NCBI GenBank assembly: GCA_025050535.1
Contig: JALBVF010000001.1
Span: 62,001 to 126,000 of the forward strand
Reading direction: 5' to 3'
Length of the DNA stretch: 64,000 bases
DNA from: Candidatus Protistibacter heckmannii
GTDB lineage: Bacteria > Pseudomonadota > Gammaproteobacteria > Burkholderiales > Burkholderiaceae
Below are positions 49,738 to 58,939 of this stretch, one piece after another. Under the pieces are notes generated by a model. The model was not told where the DNA came from, did not search any database, and was given only the letters and a program-made list of their open reading frames with translations. The translations under genes and the position numbers were made by a program. Each line of letters opens with the position of its first letter. Within the stretch, counting starts at the first letter, position 1.

Positions 49738-50547
49738 ATGGAAAACCGCGCCTACGCCCTGCTGGCCGGCGTGATCTACTGGTTCAACCAGGACCGCACG
49801 CTGCGCACGCCCTATGACATCGTCACCACCGGCTCGGTCTCTGGCCTCAACCCGCAGGCGGCGGTGCGCTACCGCGGCATCCTCGTGAGCAAGGTCGACG
49901 GCGTGCGCTTCGACGAGAAGACGCCCGGCCAGATCGTGATCCGCGTGAAGATCGACCGGACCGCGCCGATCACCAGCCGCACCTTCGCCTCGATGGGCTA
50001 CCGGGGCCTCACCGGCCTGGCCTACATCAACCTCGATGAACGCAAGCCAGACCCCGTCAGTCCGCAGAACGCCACGCTGCTGGCGAGTTCCGACAAGGAT
50101 GTGGCGCACATCCCCATGCAGCTCGGCGCGCTGGAAAAGCTTCAGGCGCGCGGCGAGGAGCTGCTCGACCAGGTCACGCGCCTGACCGAGGCCGCCACCC
50201 AGGCGCTCAACAACGAAAACCGCGACGCCGCCATGACCACGCTGCAGTCGGTGCGCACGGCGGCGGGCGAATTCTTCCAGCTCATCCGCACGCTGGAGCC
50301 CGCCGCGCGCAAGATCCTGCAGCTCGTCACCGGCGCGGACCGCACCAGCATCGAACTGCAGGACCTGACCAACACGCTGCAGCAGACCGCGCTGTCCTTC
50401 AACGAGACCGTCGCGCCCCAGCTCAACGGCGTCGGCCAGGATCTGCGCAGCGCTTCGCGCAGCGCGGCACGTGCCTTCTCGCTGATCTCAAACCAGCCGC
50501 AGAGTCTGATCTTCGGCGCGCCGCCACCGGCCGCGCCCCGGCAATGA
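49738..50547 (+). CDS. MCE-domain protein (MlaD/PqiB-like), shortened membrane anchor
   Basis: This 269-residue protein has MENRAYALLAGVIYWFNQDR, then an MCE domain (TPYDIVTTGSVSGLNPQAAV, RYRGILVSKVDGVRFD, TSRTFASMGYRGLTGLAYI) and a helical C-terminal half, probably a coiled coil, ending PPPAAPRQ. MCE proteins carry lipids between membranes with a permease/ATPase pair. The N-terminal anchor here is only about 10 hydrophobic residues; relatives have about 20 before WFNQD, so an in-frame deletion has removed the middle of the membrane helix. The partner ATPase/permease genes are not upstream: IS-A copy 4 is there instead. Probably non-functional despite its open frame. Confidence 0.75.
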   Translation: MENRAYALLAGVIYWFNQDRTLRTPYDIVTTGSVSGLNPQAAVRYRGILVSKVDGVRFDEKTPGQIVIRVKIDRTAPITSRTFASMGYRGLTGLAYINLDERKPDPVSPQNATLLASSDKDVAHIPMQLGALEKLQARGEELLDQVTRLTEAATQALNNENRDAAMTTLQSVRTAAGEFFQLIRTLEPAARKILQLVTGADRTSIELQDLTNTLQQTALSFNETVAPQLNGVGQDLRSASRSAARAFSLISNQPQSLIFGAPPPAAPRQ

Positions 50548-50600
50548 CCGGATGCGCTTCATGACGCCCAAGCCGACGACCATCCATAGGGAACCCAGGC

Positions 50601-51233
50601 TGTGAACTCCAGAACCGTCCCCCCCGCCGCCCTCCCCGCCGTCCTTTCTTCCGCCGCTCAGGCGCAAAGGCCGGATGGGTAGCCGCCTCCGCCGGCCCAG
50701 CGCTTGCGCGCATGGCTGCGCCGGCCCGCCCCGTGGGCAACTACGACTTCGGCCCGCTGCCGGCGGAAACGCTGGGCAAGGCACGCTTCCAGGGCGGCCT
50801 GCGCCTCTCCGGCGTGCTCGCGCCGCTGTGGATGGAGGCCCAGCAACCTGAACTACCGCCTGCTCTACAGCGACGCCAACCAGCCGCGTGCCTACGCGAC
50901 GAGCCGCTGGATCATGCCCGCGCCGCAGCTCGTGGCCTCGCGGCTGCGCGCGGCCAGCTCGTCGCCGCCTCCGATCTGGTCGAGGCGCCGAGCCTGCGCG
51001 TCGAGCTCGAGGAATTCAGCCAAGCCTTCGATTCGCCCACGGCCAGCCGCGGCGCGATCAGCATGCGCGCCACCGTGATCAAGGGTCGCACAATGCTCGC
51101 GCAGAAAGCCTTCAGCCTGTCGGTCCCGACCGAGACGGCGGACGCCGTCGGCGGTGCGCATGCGCTGACCAAGGGCGTGGACGTGCTGATCGAGCAGATC
51201 ATGGACTTGGTCGTGGCGCTGCCGCTTTCCTGA
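50601..51233 (+). pseudogene. ABC-type transport auxiliary lipoprotein (PqiC/DUF330-like), broken
   Basis: Pieces in different frames read NYDFGPLPAETLGK, NYRLLYSDANQPRAYATSRW, MPAPQLVASRLRA and LVAASDLVEAPSLRVELEEF, then SRGAISMRATVIKGR to the stop at 51231-51233. This order matches PqiC/YmbA-like lipoproteins that follow MCE genes. The signal peptide is interrupted by TAG near 50680 and at least two frameshifts lie at about 50845 and 50955. It is the partner of the MCE protein upstream. Confidence 0.72.
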
Positions 51234-51267
51234 AGGGCTTGCGCAGCGCGCCCGCGGAAACCGTCTC

Positions 51268-52356
51268 ATGTCTCAAGCCTCGCCGCTCGTCCGGCACTGC
51301 TTGTTGATCTATGTGCTGCTGGTGGTGTACTCCAGCCTCGCGCCATTCAGCGGCTGGACCGACAGCGGGCTCGCGCCTCTGGTCTGGGTGAATGCACCGC
51401 TGCCGCGCTACATCACCGGCTTTGACCTGCTGCTCAATCTCTGTGGCTATCTTCCGCTGGGCGTGCTGCTCACGCTTGCGCTGTATCCGGCGGCCACCGG
51501 CTTCTGGGCGGTGGCGATTTCCGAGCTGATCGGCGCACTGCTCTCGGGCTCGATGGAAACGCTGCAGGTCTGGCTGCCGCGCCGCATGCCCTCCAACCTG
51601 GACTTCGCCGCGAACGTCGCCGGCACATTCATTGGTGCGGCGGTGGCTTCCATCCTCGCCGGCGAGCTGCTGGGCAAGGGCTCCTGGCGCTCGAAGCGCA
51701 CCGCCTGGTTCGAGCCCCAGGCCAGCTTCGCGCTGGTCGTGGTGGTGCTCTGGCCGCTGGCGCAGGCTTTTCCGCAAGGCTGGCTTCTGGGCACCGGCGA
51801 ACTGGTGCGGCAGTTCTCGGGGCTCACCGACGTGACCGCCGGCTTCCCTGCCCAGCTCGACGCCTGGCTCGCCGCCACGTGGCCGCAGCGCGCGCAGTGG
51901 CAGGACGCGCTACGCGCGGGCGGCGTCGACGAGATGCTGGTCGCGGGCTTCTCCTGGCTCGGCGCAGGCCTGTTCGCCACCGTGCCGATGCGCGCGCAGG
52001 CACCGCGCCTGCTGCTCCTGCCGGCGCTGCTGGTGCTGGCCCTGGCACTGAAGATGGCGGCCAGCGGGCTGCAGGTGGGCGCGCTGCACGCACTCGACTG
52101 GCTGACCCCGGGCGGGCTGGCCGGCATCACCGCCGGCACCGTGCTGCTTCTGCCCGCGGCCTTCCTGCCGACGACGGCGCGCCGGCTGCTGGCCTTCGCC
52201 GCGCTGGGTGTGGCGATGCTGCTGGTCAACCTGCTGCCCACGAGCCCCTATTACCTGGAGCTGGCGGCAGGGCCGGCTTGTGCACCTGAACAGCCTGGCG
52301 CAATGGCTGGCGAGCGTCTGGCCTTTGCTCGCGGTTTACAATCTCGCGTCACATGA
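51268..52356 (+). pseudogene. VanZ-like membrane protein, C-terminal frameshift
   Basis: The frame begins MSQASPLVRHCLLIYVLLVV and has the VanZ pattern (LAPFSGW, DLLLNLCGYLPLGVLL, SMETLQVWLPRRMPSNLDFA, NVAGTFIGA), followed by five or so further hydrophobic segments. Near 52262, after LPTSPYYLELAAG, the frame slips. The probable native end (RQGRLVHLNSLAQWLASVWP, LLAVYNLAS) is in another frame. Most of the protein is intact, so partial function is possible. No biochemical role is established to my knowledge. Confidence 0.72.
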
Positions 52357-53045
52357 ATCCCAACACCATCAAGCGGCTTATCCCCGGTCCGGCCGGCGCG
52401 ATTGAGCTCGCGGTCGATCTCCCCGAGCACTACGGCAGCGTCCCGAGCGGCGCATCCGTACCCGCGGTTCGGCGGCACGATGGACAACAAGGTCGCCCAG
52501 ACCCTGGCGCGCTCCTTCCTGCAGCGAGGCTATGCCACGGTGCGGCCGAATTTCCGTGGCGTGGGCGCGAGCGAAGGCGTGCACGACAAATGCCAGGGCG
52601 AGCAGGAAGACCTGCTGAAGATCGTGGCCTGGATGCGCGATCTGGCAAGCTGGAGCGAACTGGGCCGCCCCAACCCCCAGGCTGGCTCGCAGCCGCTCGC
52701 CTTCGGCGGCTTCTCCTTCGGCACCTACGTCGGCGCGCAGACCGCGCGGCGTCTGGCCAGGCCGGCGCGCCGTTCGAGCGGCTGGTTCTGGTGGGCTGCG
52801 CGGCGGGAAAGTGGGACGTGCCAGCGGTGCCGGCCGACACCATCGTCATCCACGGCGAGCTCGACGACACCATTCTCCTCGCCGCCGTGCTCGACTGGGA
52901 GCGTCCGCAGGACCTGCCCGTGACCGTGATCCCGGGCTCCGACCACTTCTTCCACCGCCGCCTGCACCTGATCAAGAACCTGGTGACGGGCGCCTGGCAT
53001 GCTTCGTCCGCCGCCCGGAGCGCAGCGGACGGCGCCGCCGAGTGA
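52353..53045 (+). pseudogene. Alpha/beta hydrolase (COG2945-like), two frameshifts
   Basis: The N-terminus MNPNTIKRLIPGPAGAIELA is in one frame. From about 52450 a second frame carries AHPYPRFGGTMDNKVAQTLA, GYATVRPNFRGVGASEG and LAFGGFSFGTYVGAQTA with the GxSxG nucleophile elbow. From about 52770 the first frame resumes with FERLVLVGCAAGKWDVPAVP, IVIHGELDDTILL (acid) and GSDHFFHRRLHLIKNL (His). All catalytic elements persist, so the two breaks are recent. Confidence 0.82.
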
Positions 53046-53128
53046 ACTCGGCCTCGGCATTCTTGTCCACCGAACCGCATTCCAGAAATTTTCATTTCCG
53101 TCCAGTCCGCCTTCTTTCCGATTCGCCC

Positions 53129-54397
53129 ATGACCGTCCGCCGCACGCTCTGCCTCGCCCTCGCCGGCCTCCTGACCCTATCCGCTGCGCCCCTGCCCGCG
53201 CTCGCCAAGACCCACGCCAAGGCCGCGCCGTCCAAGGCGCAGAGCAAGCAGCGCGAAAAAGAAAAGGCTGAGGCCGAACGCGCCAAGGCCGCCGAAAAGG
53301 CCGCCGCGCCCGGCATGCCCGGCATCGCCGCGCGCGCCTGGCTGCTGATGGACGTGACCAGCGGCCAGATCCTCGCCTCGCAGAACCCCGACGAGAAGGT
53401 CGAGCCCGCTTCGCTCACCAAGATCATGACTGCTTATCTGGCCTTCGCCGCCCTGCGCGACGGCAAGCTCAAGATGGACCAGCAGATCACGCCTTCCACG
53501 GCGGTGAGCAAGGTCGGCAAGGACGAATCGCGCATGTTCATCGAGCCGGCCAAGCCGGTGGCGCTGCAGGACCTGCTGCGCGGGCTGATCATTCAGTCTG
53601 GCAACGACGCCGCGGTGGCCGTCGCCGAGGCCATGGGCGGCACCGAATCGGGCTTCGTCGGCATGATGAACAAGGAAGCCGAGCGCCTGGGCATGAAGAA
53701 CACCCACTACATGAACGCCGCCGGCCTGCCCGATCCGCAGCACACCACCACCGTCACCGACCAGGCCATCCTCGCCGCCAGCCTGATCAAGGACTTCCCC
53801 CAGTACTACCCCTTTTATTCCGAGAAAGAGTACGCATATGGGGGCATACGGCAGCCCAACCGAAACCGCCTGCTGACGCTGGACCCCACCGTGGACGGCA
53901 TGAAGACCGGCCACACCGAGAGCGCGGGCTATTGCCTGATCGCCAGCGCGCACCGGCCGCTGGCGCCCGCCGGCGAGCGCCGGCTTCTGTCGGTGCTGGT
54001 GGGCTCGGTGACCGAGGCAGAGCGCATCAAGGAAAGCGCCAAGCTCCTGAACTGGGGCTATGAGCAGACCGAGGCGGTGCGGCTTTACACCCGGGGCCAG
54101 GCGCTGGACACGGCCGAAGTGTTCAAGGGCGCGGCCAACAGCGTGAAGCTGGGGCTGCAGCGCGACGCGATCGTGAGCGGATTAAAGGGCGGCACGGGCA
54201 GGTTCAAGCCTGTGCTGGAGCGCGCGGCAGGCAAGGTGATCGCGCCGGTGGCGGCTGGCCAGCAGCTCGGCCTGCTCAAGATCATGGACGGCGACAAGGT
54301 GGTGGCGCAGTATCCGCTGGTCGCCCTCGATGTGGTGCCGCAGGGCGGCATCTTCACTCGCAGCTGGGACACCGTCCGGCTGTGGTTCAAGAAGTAG
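53129..54397 (+). CDS. dacC: D-alanyl-D-alanine carboxypeptidase (DacC/PBP5-6 type)
   Basis: This 422-residue class C low-mass penicillin-binding protein has a signal peptide at residues 1-26, a Lys/Ala/Glu-rich linker (about 28-58), then the catalytic domain with SLTK (Ser95, Lys98), SGND and MKTGHT. A C-terminal beta-rich domain and amphipathic anchor (SWDTVRLWFKK) follow. It removes the terminal D-Ala of peptidoglycan stem peptides. The frame is complete and ends with TAG. It stands upstream of the DUF493-lipB-lipA genes, the order seen in Bordetella relatives. Confidence 0.93.
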   Translation: MTVRRTLCLALAGLLTLSAAPLPALAKTHAKAAPSKAQSKQREKEKAEAERAKAAEKAAAPGMPGIAARAWLLMDVTSGQILASQNPDEKVEPASLTKIMTAYLAFAALRDGKLKMDQQITPSTAVSKVGKDESRMFIEPAKPVALQDLLRGLIIQSGNDAAVAVAEAMGGTESGFVGMMNKEAERLGMKNTHYMNAAGLPDPQHTTTVTDQAILAASLIKDFPQYYPFYSEKEYAYGGIRQPNRNRLLTLDPTVDGMKTGHTESAGYCLIASAHRPLAPAGERRLLSVLVGSVTEAERIKESAKLLNWGYEQTEAVRLYTRGQALDTAEVFKGAANSVKLGLQRDAIVSGLKGGTGRFKPVLERAAGKVIAPVAAGQQLGLLKIMDGDKVVAQYPLVALDVVPQGGIFTRSWDTVRLWFKK

Positions 54398-54435
54398 TGC
54401 GGCAAGCACATAAAGGAAGCGGTAGAAAGGGAACG

Positions 54436-54704
54436 ATGAACGAAGAACGCGTCATTCTGATCGAATATCCGAGCGACTTTCCTATCAAGGTCATGGGCAA
54501 GGCGCATCCGGAGTTCGTCGACGTCATCGTGGCCCTGGTCCGCCAATACGACGATGGCTTCGACCATCAGCGCGTCGAGCTGCGTGCCTCCAGCGGCGGC
54601 AACTACACCGGCATCACGCTCAATGTGCGCGCGGTGAGCCGCGAGCAGCTCGACGGCCTGTGCCGCCCCTGACCTCGCATCCGATGGTGAAAGTGGTGCT
54701 CTGA
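54436..54704 (+). pseudogene. ybeD: DUF493 (YbeD-like) protein, last residues frameshifted
   Basis: The frame from ATG 54436 (MNEERVILIEYPSDFPIKVM) covers the ferredoxin-like fold (HPEFVDVIVALVRQYDDGFD, ELRASSGGNYTGITLNVRAV) and stops early at 54672 after EQLDGLCRP. An extra C near 54668 is responsible: the neighbouring frame gives the normal ending [11 protein letters not shown] and TGA at 54702-54704. Only the final beta strand is lost, so stability may be reduced rather than abolished. It is a small protein of unclear role next to lipB in many proteobacteria. Confidence 0.85.
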
Positions 54705-54705
54705 G

Positions 54706-55413
54706 ATGCGCGACGTCGAGATCCTGCATCTCGGCAGGCAGGACTATGCGTCCTGCTTCGCGGCCATGAAAACCTACACGGCCGCGCGCGGCCCCGACAC
54801 GCCCGACCAGATCTGGCTCGTCGAGCATGCCCCGGTCTACACTCAGGGGCAGGCCGGCAAGCACGAGCATCTGCTCAACGCCGACACGGGCATCCCCGTC
54901 GTGCAGATCGACCGCGGCGGCCAGATCACCTATCACGGCCCTGGCCAACTGGTCGCCTACCTGCTCGTCGACCTGCGCCGCCGGGGGCTGTTCGTGCGCG
55001 AGCTAGTCTGGCGCATCGAGCAGGCGGCCATTGCCACGCTGGCTTTTTACGGCATCGGCAGCGAACGCCATCCGGGCGAGCCCGGCATCTATCTGTCCGG
55101 CAGTGTCGCCAAAGTGGCTAAAATCGCGGCCCTGGGCCTGAAAATCTCGCGCGGCTGCAGTTACCACGGCGTGTCCCTGAACGTCGCCATGGATCTGGAG
55201 CCCTTCGGCTGGATCAACCCCTGCGGCCAGCCGGGTCTTGCGAGTATCGATATGATGAGCCTGGGCGCGGTATCGGGTCCACAAGACCTGCCCGACGTGG
55301 GTGAGCGCCTGGCCGAAGCGCTTGCCGCCGAACTGGCCGCAGGGACCCTCTCGGCGGCCACGGCAAGGCAGTCGGCATCCGCCGGAGCGGCGGCAACCAA
55401 GGAAATGCCATGA
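54706..55413 (+). CDS. lipB: Octanoyl-[ACP]:protein N-octanoyltransferase
   Basis: This 235-residue protein has [14 protein letters not shown], the [12 protein letters not shown] motif (residues 70-81), LGLKI with catalytic Lys146, [19 protein letters not shown] and INPCGQPGL with catalytic Cys173. LipB moves octanoate from acyl-carrier protein to the lipoyl domains of 2-oxoacid dehydrogenases and the glycine cleavage H protein. The Ala-rich C-terminal extension is poorly conserved in the family. Its TGA overlaps the lipA ATG (ATGA at 55410-55413). Intact. Confidence 0.94.
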   Translation: MRDVEILHLGRQDYASCFAAMKTYTAARGPDTPDQIWLVEHAPVYTQGQAGKHEHLLNADTGIPVVQIDRGGQITYHGPGQLVAYLLVDLRRRGLFVRELVWRIEQAAIATLAFYGIGSERHPGEPGIYLSGSVAKVAKIAALGLKISRGCSYHGVSLNVAMDLEPFGWINPCGQPGLASIDMMSLGAVSGPQDLPDVGERLAEALAAELAAGTLSAATARQSASAGAAATKEMP

Positions 55414-56396
55414 GCAGCAGCGACGTCACTTACGATCCCACCCGCAAGCAGAAGGCGGGCGACAAGACTTCGCGCATCCCCATCAAGATCGTGCCGATCG
55501 AGCAGTTCGAGAAGCTCAAGAAGCCCGACTGGATCCGCGTCAAGGCCGCCTCGGGCAGTTCGCGCTTCTACGAGATCAAGGACATCCTGCGCGAGAACAA
55601 GCTGGTCACCGTCTGCGAGGAAGCCAGCTGCCCGAACATCGGCGAATGCTTCGGCAAGGGAACGGCCACCTTCATGATCATGGGCGACAAGTGCACGCGC
55701 CGCTGCCCCTTCTGTGACGTCGGCCACGGCCGCCCCGATCCGCTCGACGCCGACGAACCCGCCAACCTCGCCAAGACCATCGCCCAGCTCAAGCTGCGCT
55801 ACGTCGTGATCACCAGCGTGGACCGCGACGACCTGCGCGACGGCGGCGCCGGCCACTACGTGGAATGCATCAAGGCCACCCGCGAAACCTCGCCCAGCAC
55901 GCAGATCGAAGTGCTCGTGCCCGACTTCCGCGGCCGCCTGGAGAAGGCGCTCGACATGCTCGAGCAGGGCCTGCCCGACGTGATGAACCACAACCTCGAA
56001 ACCGTGCCGAGCCTCTACAAGGAAGCGCGCCCTGGCTCCGACTACAAGCATTCGCTGCTGCTGCTCAAGGAATTCAAGGCGCGGCATCCGCACATCCCCA
56101 CCAAGTCCGGCCTGATGGTCGGCCTGCGAGAGACCGACGAGGAAATCCTCGAGGTCATGCGCGACATGCGCGAGCACAACGTCGACATGCTCACCATCGG
56201 CCAATACCTGGCCCCCTCCGACCACCACCTCCCGGTGCGCCGCTACGTGCATCCCGACACCTTCAAGATGTTCGAGGAAGAGGCGATGAAGATGGGCTTC
56301 GCCCACGCCTCCGTCGGCGCGATGGTGCGCTCCAGCTATCACGCGGACCAGCAGGCGCACGGCGCCGGCGTGATTGTGACTGACACAAGTGAATAG
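55410..56396 (+). CDS. lipA: Lipoyl synthase
   Basis: This 328-residue radical-SAM enzyme has the auxiliary cluster [12 protein letters not shown] (Cys69, 74, 80), the SAM cluster CTRRCPFC (Cys95, 99, 102), the [13 protein letters not shown] block, [11 protein letters not shown] and the C-terminal RSSYHAD with the Ser ligand. It inserts two sulfurs into the octanoyl chain placed by LipB. Translationally coupled to lipB. It ends with TAG at 56394-56396. An IS copy now separates the gene from its probable terminator. Confidence 0.96.
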   Translation: MSSSDVTYDPTRKQKAGDKTSRIPIKIVPIEQFEKLKKPDWIRVKAASGSSRFYEIKDILRENKLVTVCEEASCPNIGECFGKGTATFMIMGDKCTRRCPFCDVGHGRPDPLDADEPANLAKTIAQLKLRYVVITSVDRDDLRDGGAGHYVECIKATRETSPSTQIEVLVPDFRGRLEKALDMLEQGLPDVMNHNLETVPSLYKEARPGSDYKHSLLLLKEFKARHPHIPTKSGLMVGLRETDEEILEVMRDMREHNVDMLTIGQYLAPSDHHLPVRRYVHPDTFKMFEEEAMKMGFAHASVGAMVRSSYHADQQAHGAGVIVTDTSE

Positions 56397-56428
56397 CATA
56401 ATTCACAAGAGGATGACAATTTACATTA

Positions 56429-57437
56429 TTGATCTAGCACTTAAACATTGAATTTATTGAGTGATATAGAGTCTGCATGTTGCACGGACAAAATCGACTC
56501 GAGAACGCTGCCGGTAGCTGCCCTGAACGAACGGCACCGACGTGCGGTGAAAATGCGGCTGGATGGCGTGAGCCTGAAGGACACGGCGGCGCAATGCGAG
56601 ATGTCGCGCAGACGCCCATTGCGGCGGTGAAGGCGTATCACGCGGACGGGTGGAGGGCCCTCGACGTAGAGCGCCCCGGGCGCCCACAGGGTACGGGCAG
56701 AACGCTGACGGCGGAGCAGGAACGCGAGGTTCAGCGGCTGATCCGCGACCGCACGCCCGACCAGTTGAAGATGATCTATGCGCTGTGGAGCCGCCAGGCA
56801 GTGGCCGAGTTGATCCTTAACCGATAAGGCATCAAGCTGGCCGTTCGCACGATGGGCCTGTATCTGGAGCGTTGGGGCTTCACGCCGCAAAAGCCCATGA
56901 AGAAGGCCTACGAGCAGTCGCCGGCGGCGGTGAAAAAGTGGCTCGACGGAGGACTCCCCAAGACGCCCGTGATTCGCGTGAACAACAAGCGCCACGGCTT
57001 GTCGGTGATCTCCACCGTCACCAACAAGAGCCAGATGCGCTGGCAGGCCTTAGACGGAGCGTTGAGCGCCGACATTCTGATCGATTTCCTGCGCCGGCTG
57101 GTCAAGGATGCCGGCCGAAAGATCTACCTGATCCTGGACAACCTGCGCGTGCACTACAGCAAGCCCGTAAAGGCCTGGCTGGCCGAGCAAAAGCACGAGA
57201 TCGAAGTCTTCTACTTGCACAGCTACAGCCCCGAACTGAACCCCAATGAAATGGCCAATGCCGACCTGAAGCAGGTCGTCACCAAACTCGCTCCAGCTCG
57301 CTCGAAGCTGCAACTGGTTAAGGCCTCGCGCCAGCATCTGCTCAGCGTTTAGCGACAGCCCGAGCGCGTCAAGAGCTACTTCGAACATGCGCCGGTTCGG
57401 TATGCTGCTTGAGTTCATTGTTTCAATGCCGGATCAA
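56429..57437 (+). mobile_element. IS-A copy 5, 1009-bp deletion derivative
   Basis: The element is flanked by TA (56427-56428 and 57438-57439). It has the same length, the same 105-bp internal deletion and the same one-base deletion (near 56609) as copy 2, so the two are sisters. It is inserted 32 bp after lipA, between lipA and a plus-strand terminator. Confidence 0.92.
56484..57412 (+). pseudogene. IS-A transposase (copy 5), start lost, shifted, deleted and stopped
   Basis: The initiator is ACG (56484-56486) instead of ATG. The frame is lost after CEMS by the shared one-base deletion, and the first catalytic Asp region is missing (KKWLD joins GGLPK). The TAA (56825-56827) and TAG (57350-57352) are present. 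SPELNPNE differs from the SPELSPNE of other copies. No function is possible. Confidence 0.88.
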
Positions 57438-57440
57438 TAA

Positions 57441-57464
57441 GCATTCAACACTTTAATTGAATGC
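57441..57464. repeat. Perfect 8-bp inverted repeat next to IS-A copy 5
   Basis: GCATTCAA and TTGAATGC flank an 8-base A+T-rich loop immediately outside the IS. It could be an operator half-pair or part of a 3' UTR structure; it sits directly before the terminator at 57469. Confidence 0.5.
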
Positions 57465-57468
57465 CTCG

Positions 57469-57492
57469 CGCCGAATCCGGCGGGCTTTTTTT
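57469..57492 (+). terminator. Rho-independent terminator, probably of lipB-lipA
   Basis: CGCCG-aatc-CGGCG followed by GG-C and seven T on the plus strand. No plus-strand gene lies between lipA and this site except IS-A copy 5, so it most likely ended the lipB-lipA transcript before the insertion. Confidence 0.75.
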
Positions 57493-57522
57493 ATCTGCGT
57501 CGGCCGCGGTTCACTTCCTGAT

Positions 57523-58527
57523 TCACTTCCAATGCGCCGACGGCGCCGAGCGCAGCAGCGCATTGGCCGCGCCCCCGCCGAAGCTCTCACCGATGCACTT
57601 GGAGACGCGTTCGACCAAGCTTTCCTGCTGGGTGTAGTCGATGATATCCTCGGCCTTGAGCACGTCGCGCGCGACGCTGTCGACCGTACCAAAGCCGTCG
57701 GCCAGCCCCTGATCGATGCTCGAGGCGCCCGTCCAGACCAGGCCGGAGAAGGTTTCCAGCGTTTCCTTCAGGCGCTTGTCGCGGCCTTCGCGCACCACCT
57801 TGATGAACTGCTGGTGGATCTCCGCCAGCATCTTCATCGCATATTCCTTGTGCTTGGGGTTCTGCGGCGAAAACATGTCGAACATCGCCTTGTTCTCGCC
57901 GGCAGTATAGAGGCGGCGCTCCACGCCCAGCTTGTCCATCAGGCCCGTGACGCCGAAGCCTTCCATCAGCACGCCGATCGAGCCCACGAGGCTGGCCTTG
58001 TCGACATAGATCTTGTCGGCGGCCGCGGCCACGTAGTAGCCGCCAGAGGCGCACATCTCGTCGACCACGACATACAGCGGCTTCTGCGGATACGCGGCGC
58101 GCAGGCGGCGCATCTCGTCGTTGATCATGCCGGCCTGCACGGGCGAGCCGCCTGGACTGTTGATCCGCAGCACCACGCCGACGCTGCCGCTGTCGGAGAA
58201 GGCCGCCTGCAGCGAGGCATTGATGTTGTCGGCGTTGGCCTGGGTGTCGGCGCCGATCTCGCCCTCCAGGTTCACCAGCGCGGTATGGCGGCCCGAGACT
58301 GAACTCGTGTACATCGAACGCGCGCCCACCCACAGCGCGGCGACGATGATCAGCAGCCAGATGAAGCGGAAGAAGATGCGCCAGCGGCGGTCGGCGCGCT
58401 TCTCGTGCACCGTCGCCATCACCAGGTTTTCAATGACTTCGCGCTCCCAGCCGCCGGCGCCCGGCGCGGGCTTGGCGGCGCGCGGCGTTTCTTGGAAGGG
58501 GGTTTCGGGCGTCGGATTATCGGACAT
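57523..58527 (-). CDS. sppA: Signal peptide peptidase SppA-type (S49 family)
   Basis: This 334-residue protein has a cytoplasmic N-terminus, one membrane helix at about residues 51-69 (IFFRFIWLLIIVAALWVGA), then the S49 domain with RINSPGGSPVQAG, CASGGYYVAAAADKI (catalytic Ser161) and GENKAMFDMF (catalytic Lys213). It is the short, single-domain form. It degrades cleaved signal peptides in the inner membrane. It heads away from rluC in a four-gene minus-strand run (rluC, HAD phosphatase, Rieske, sppA) with short gaps. Intact. Confidence 0.93.
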   Translation of the reverse strand: MSDNPTPETPFQETPRAAKPAPGAGGWEREVIENLVMATVHEKRADRRWRIFFRFIWLLIIVAALWVGARSMYTSSVSGRHTALVNLEGEIGADTQANADNINASLQAAFSDSGSVGVVLRINSPGGSPVQAGMINDEMRRLRAAYPQKPLYVVVDEMCASGGYYVAAAADKIYVDKASLVGSIGVLMEGFGVTGLMDKLGVERRLYTAGENKAMFDMFSPQNPKHKEYAMKMLAEIHQQFIKVVREGRDKRLKETLETFSGLVWTGASSIDQGLADGFGTVDSVARDVLKAEDIIDYTQQESLVERVSKCIGESFGGGAANALLRSAPSAHWK

Positions 58528-58533
58528 GGCAAA

Positions 58534-58929
58534 TCACTGGGATGGAGACGGCCGCCAGAATACAGCATCCGCGTGCTCCACGACATGCAGCGCCGTGAGC
58601 GACGCGCCGTGGCAGGGGCCGGCGATGCAGCGGCCGTCGGCGGGTTCGTACATCGCGCCGTGCGTGGTGCAGATCAGGTAGTCGCCGGAGAGATCGAAGA
58701 AGCGCCCCTCTTGCAGATTGAGCTCCATGGGCACGTGGGCGCAGCGGTTCAGATACGCATGCACCCTGCCCTGGTGGCGCACGGCGAAGGCCGGCACCGA
58801 CAGCCCCGTCTTGCTCGGCACGACGAAGCGCACGCCACGTCCGCCGTTGCTCAATTTGGACGACGCGCACAGGCGCACCGCGCCCTCGCCCGGCATGGCT
58901 GCGTCTTGCTGATCCGCTGGAGAATCCAT
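58534..58929 (-). CDS. Rieske [2Fe-2S] ferredoxin-like protein
   Basis: This 131-residue protein has NRCAHVPMELN (Cys-x-His) and ICTTHGAMYEPADGRCIAGP (Cys-x-x-His), the Rieske cluster ligands. There is no membrane anchor and no catalytic domain, so it is probably a small soluble electron carrier. It lies 6 bp upstream of sppA and 10 bp downstream of the phosphatase; the placement is conserved in related bacteria. Intact. Confidence 0.88.
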   Translation of the reverse strand: MDSPADQQDAAMPGEGAVRLCASSKLSNGGRGVRFVVPSKTGLSVPAFAVRHQGRVHAYLNRCAHVPMELNLQEGRFFDLSGDYLICTTHGAMYEPADGRCIAGPCHGASLTALHVVEHADAVFWRPSPSQ

Positions 58930-58939
58930 GCGCCGCGCC

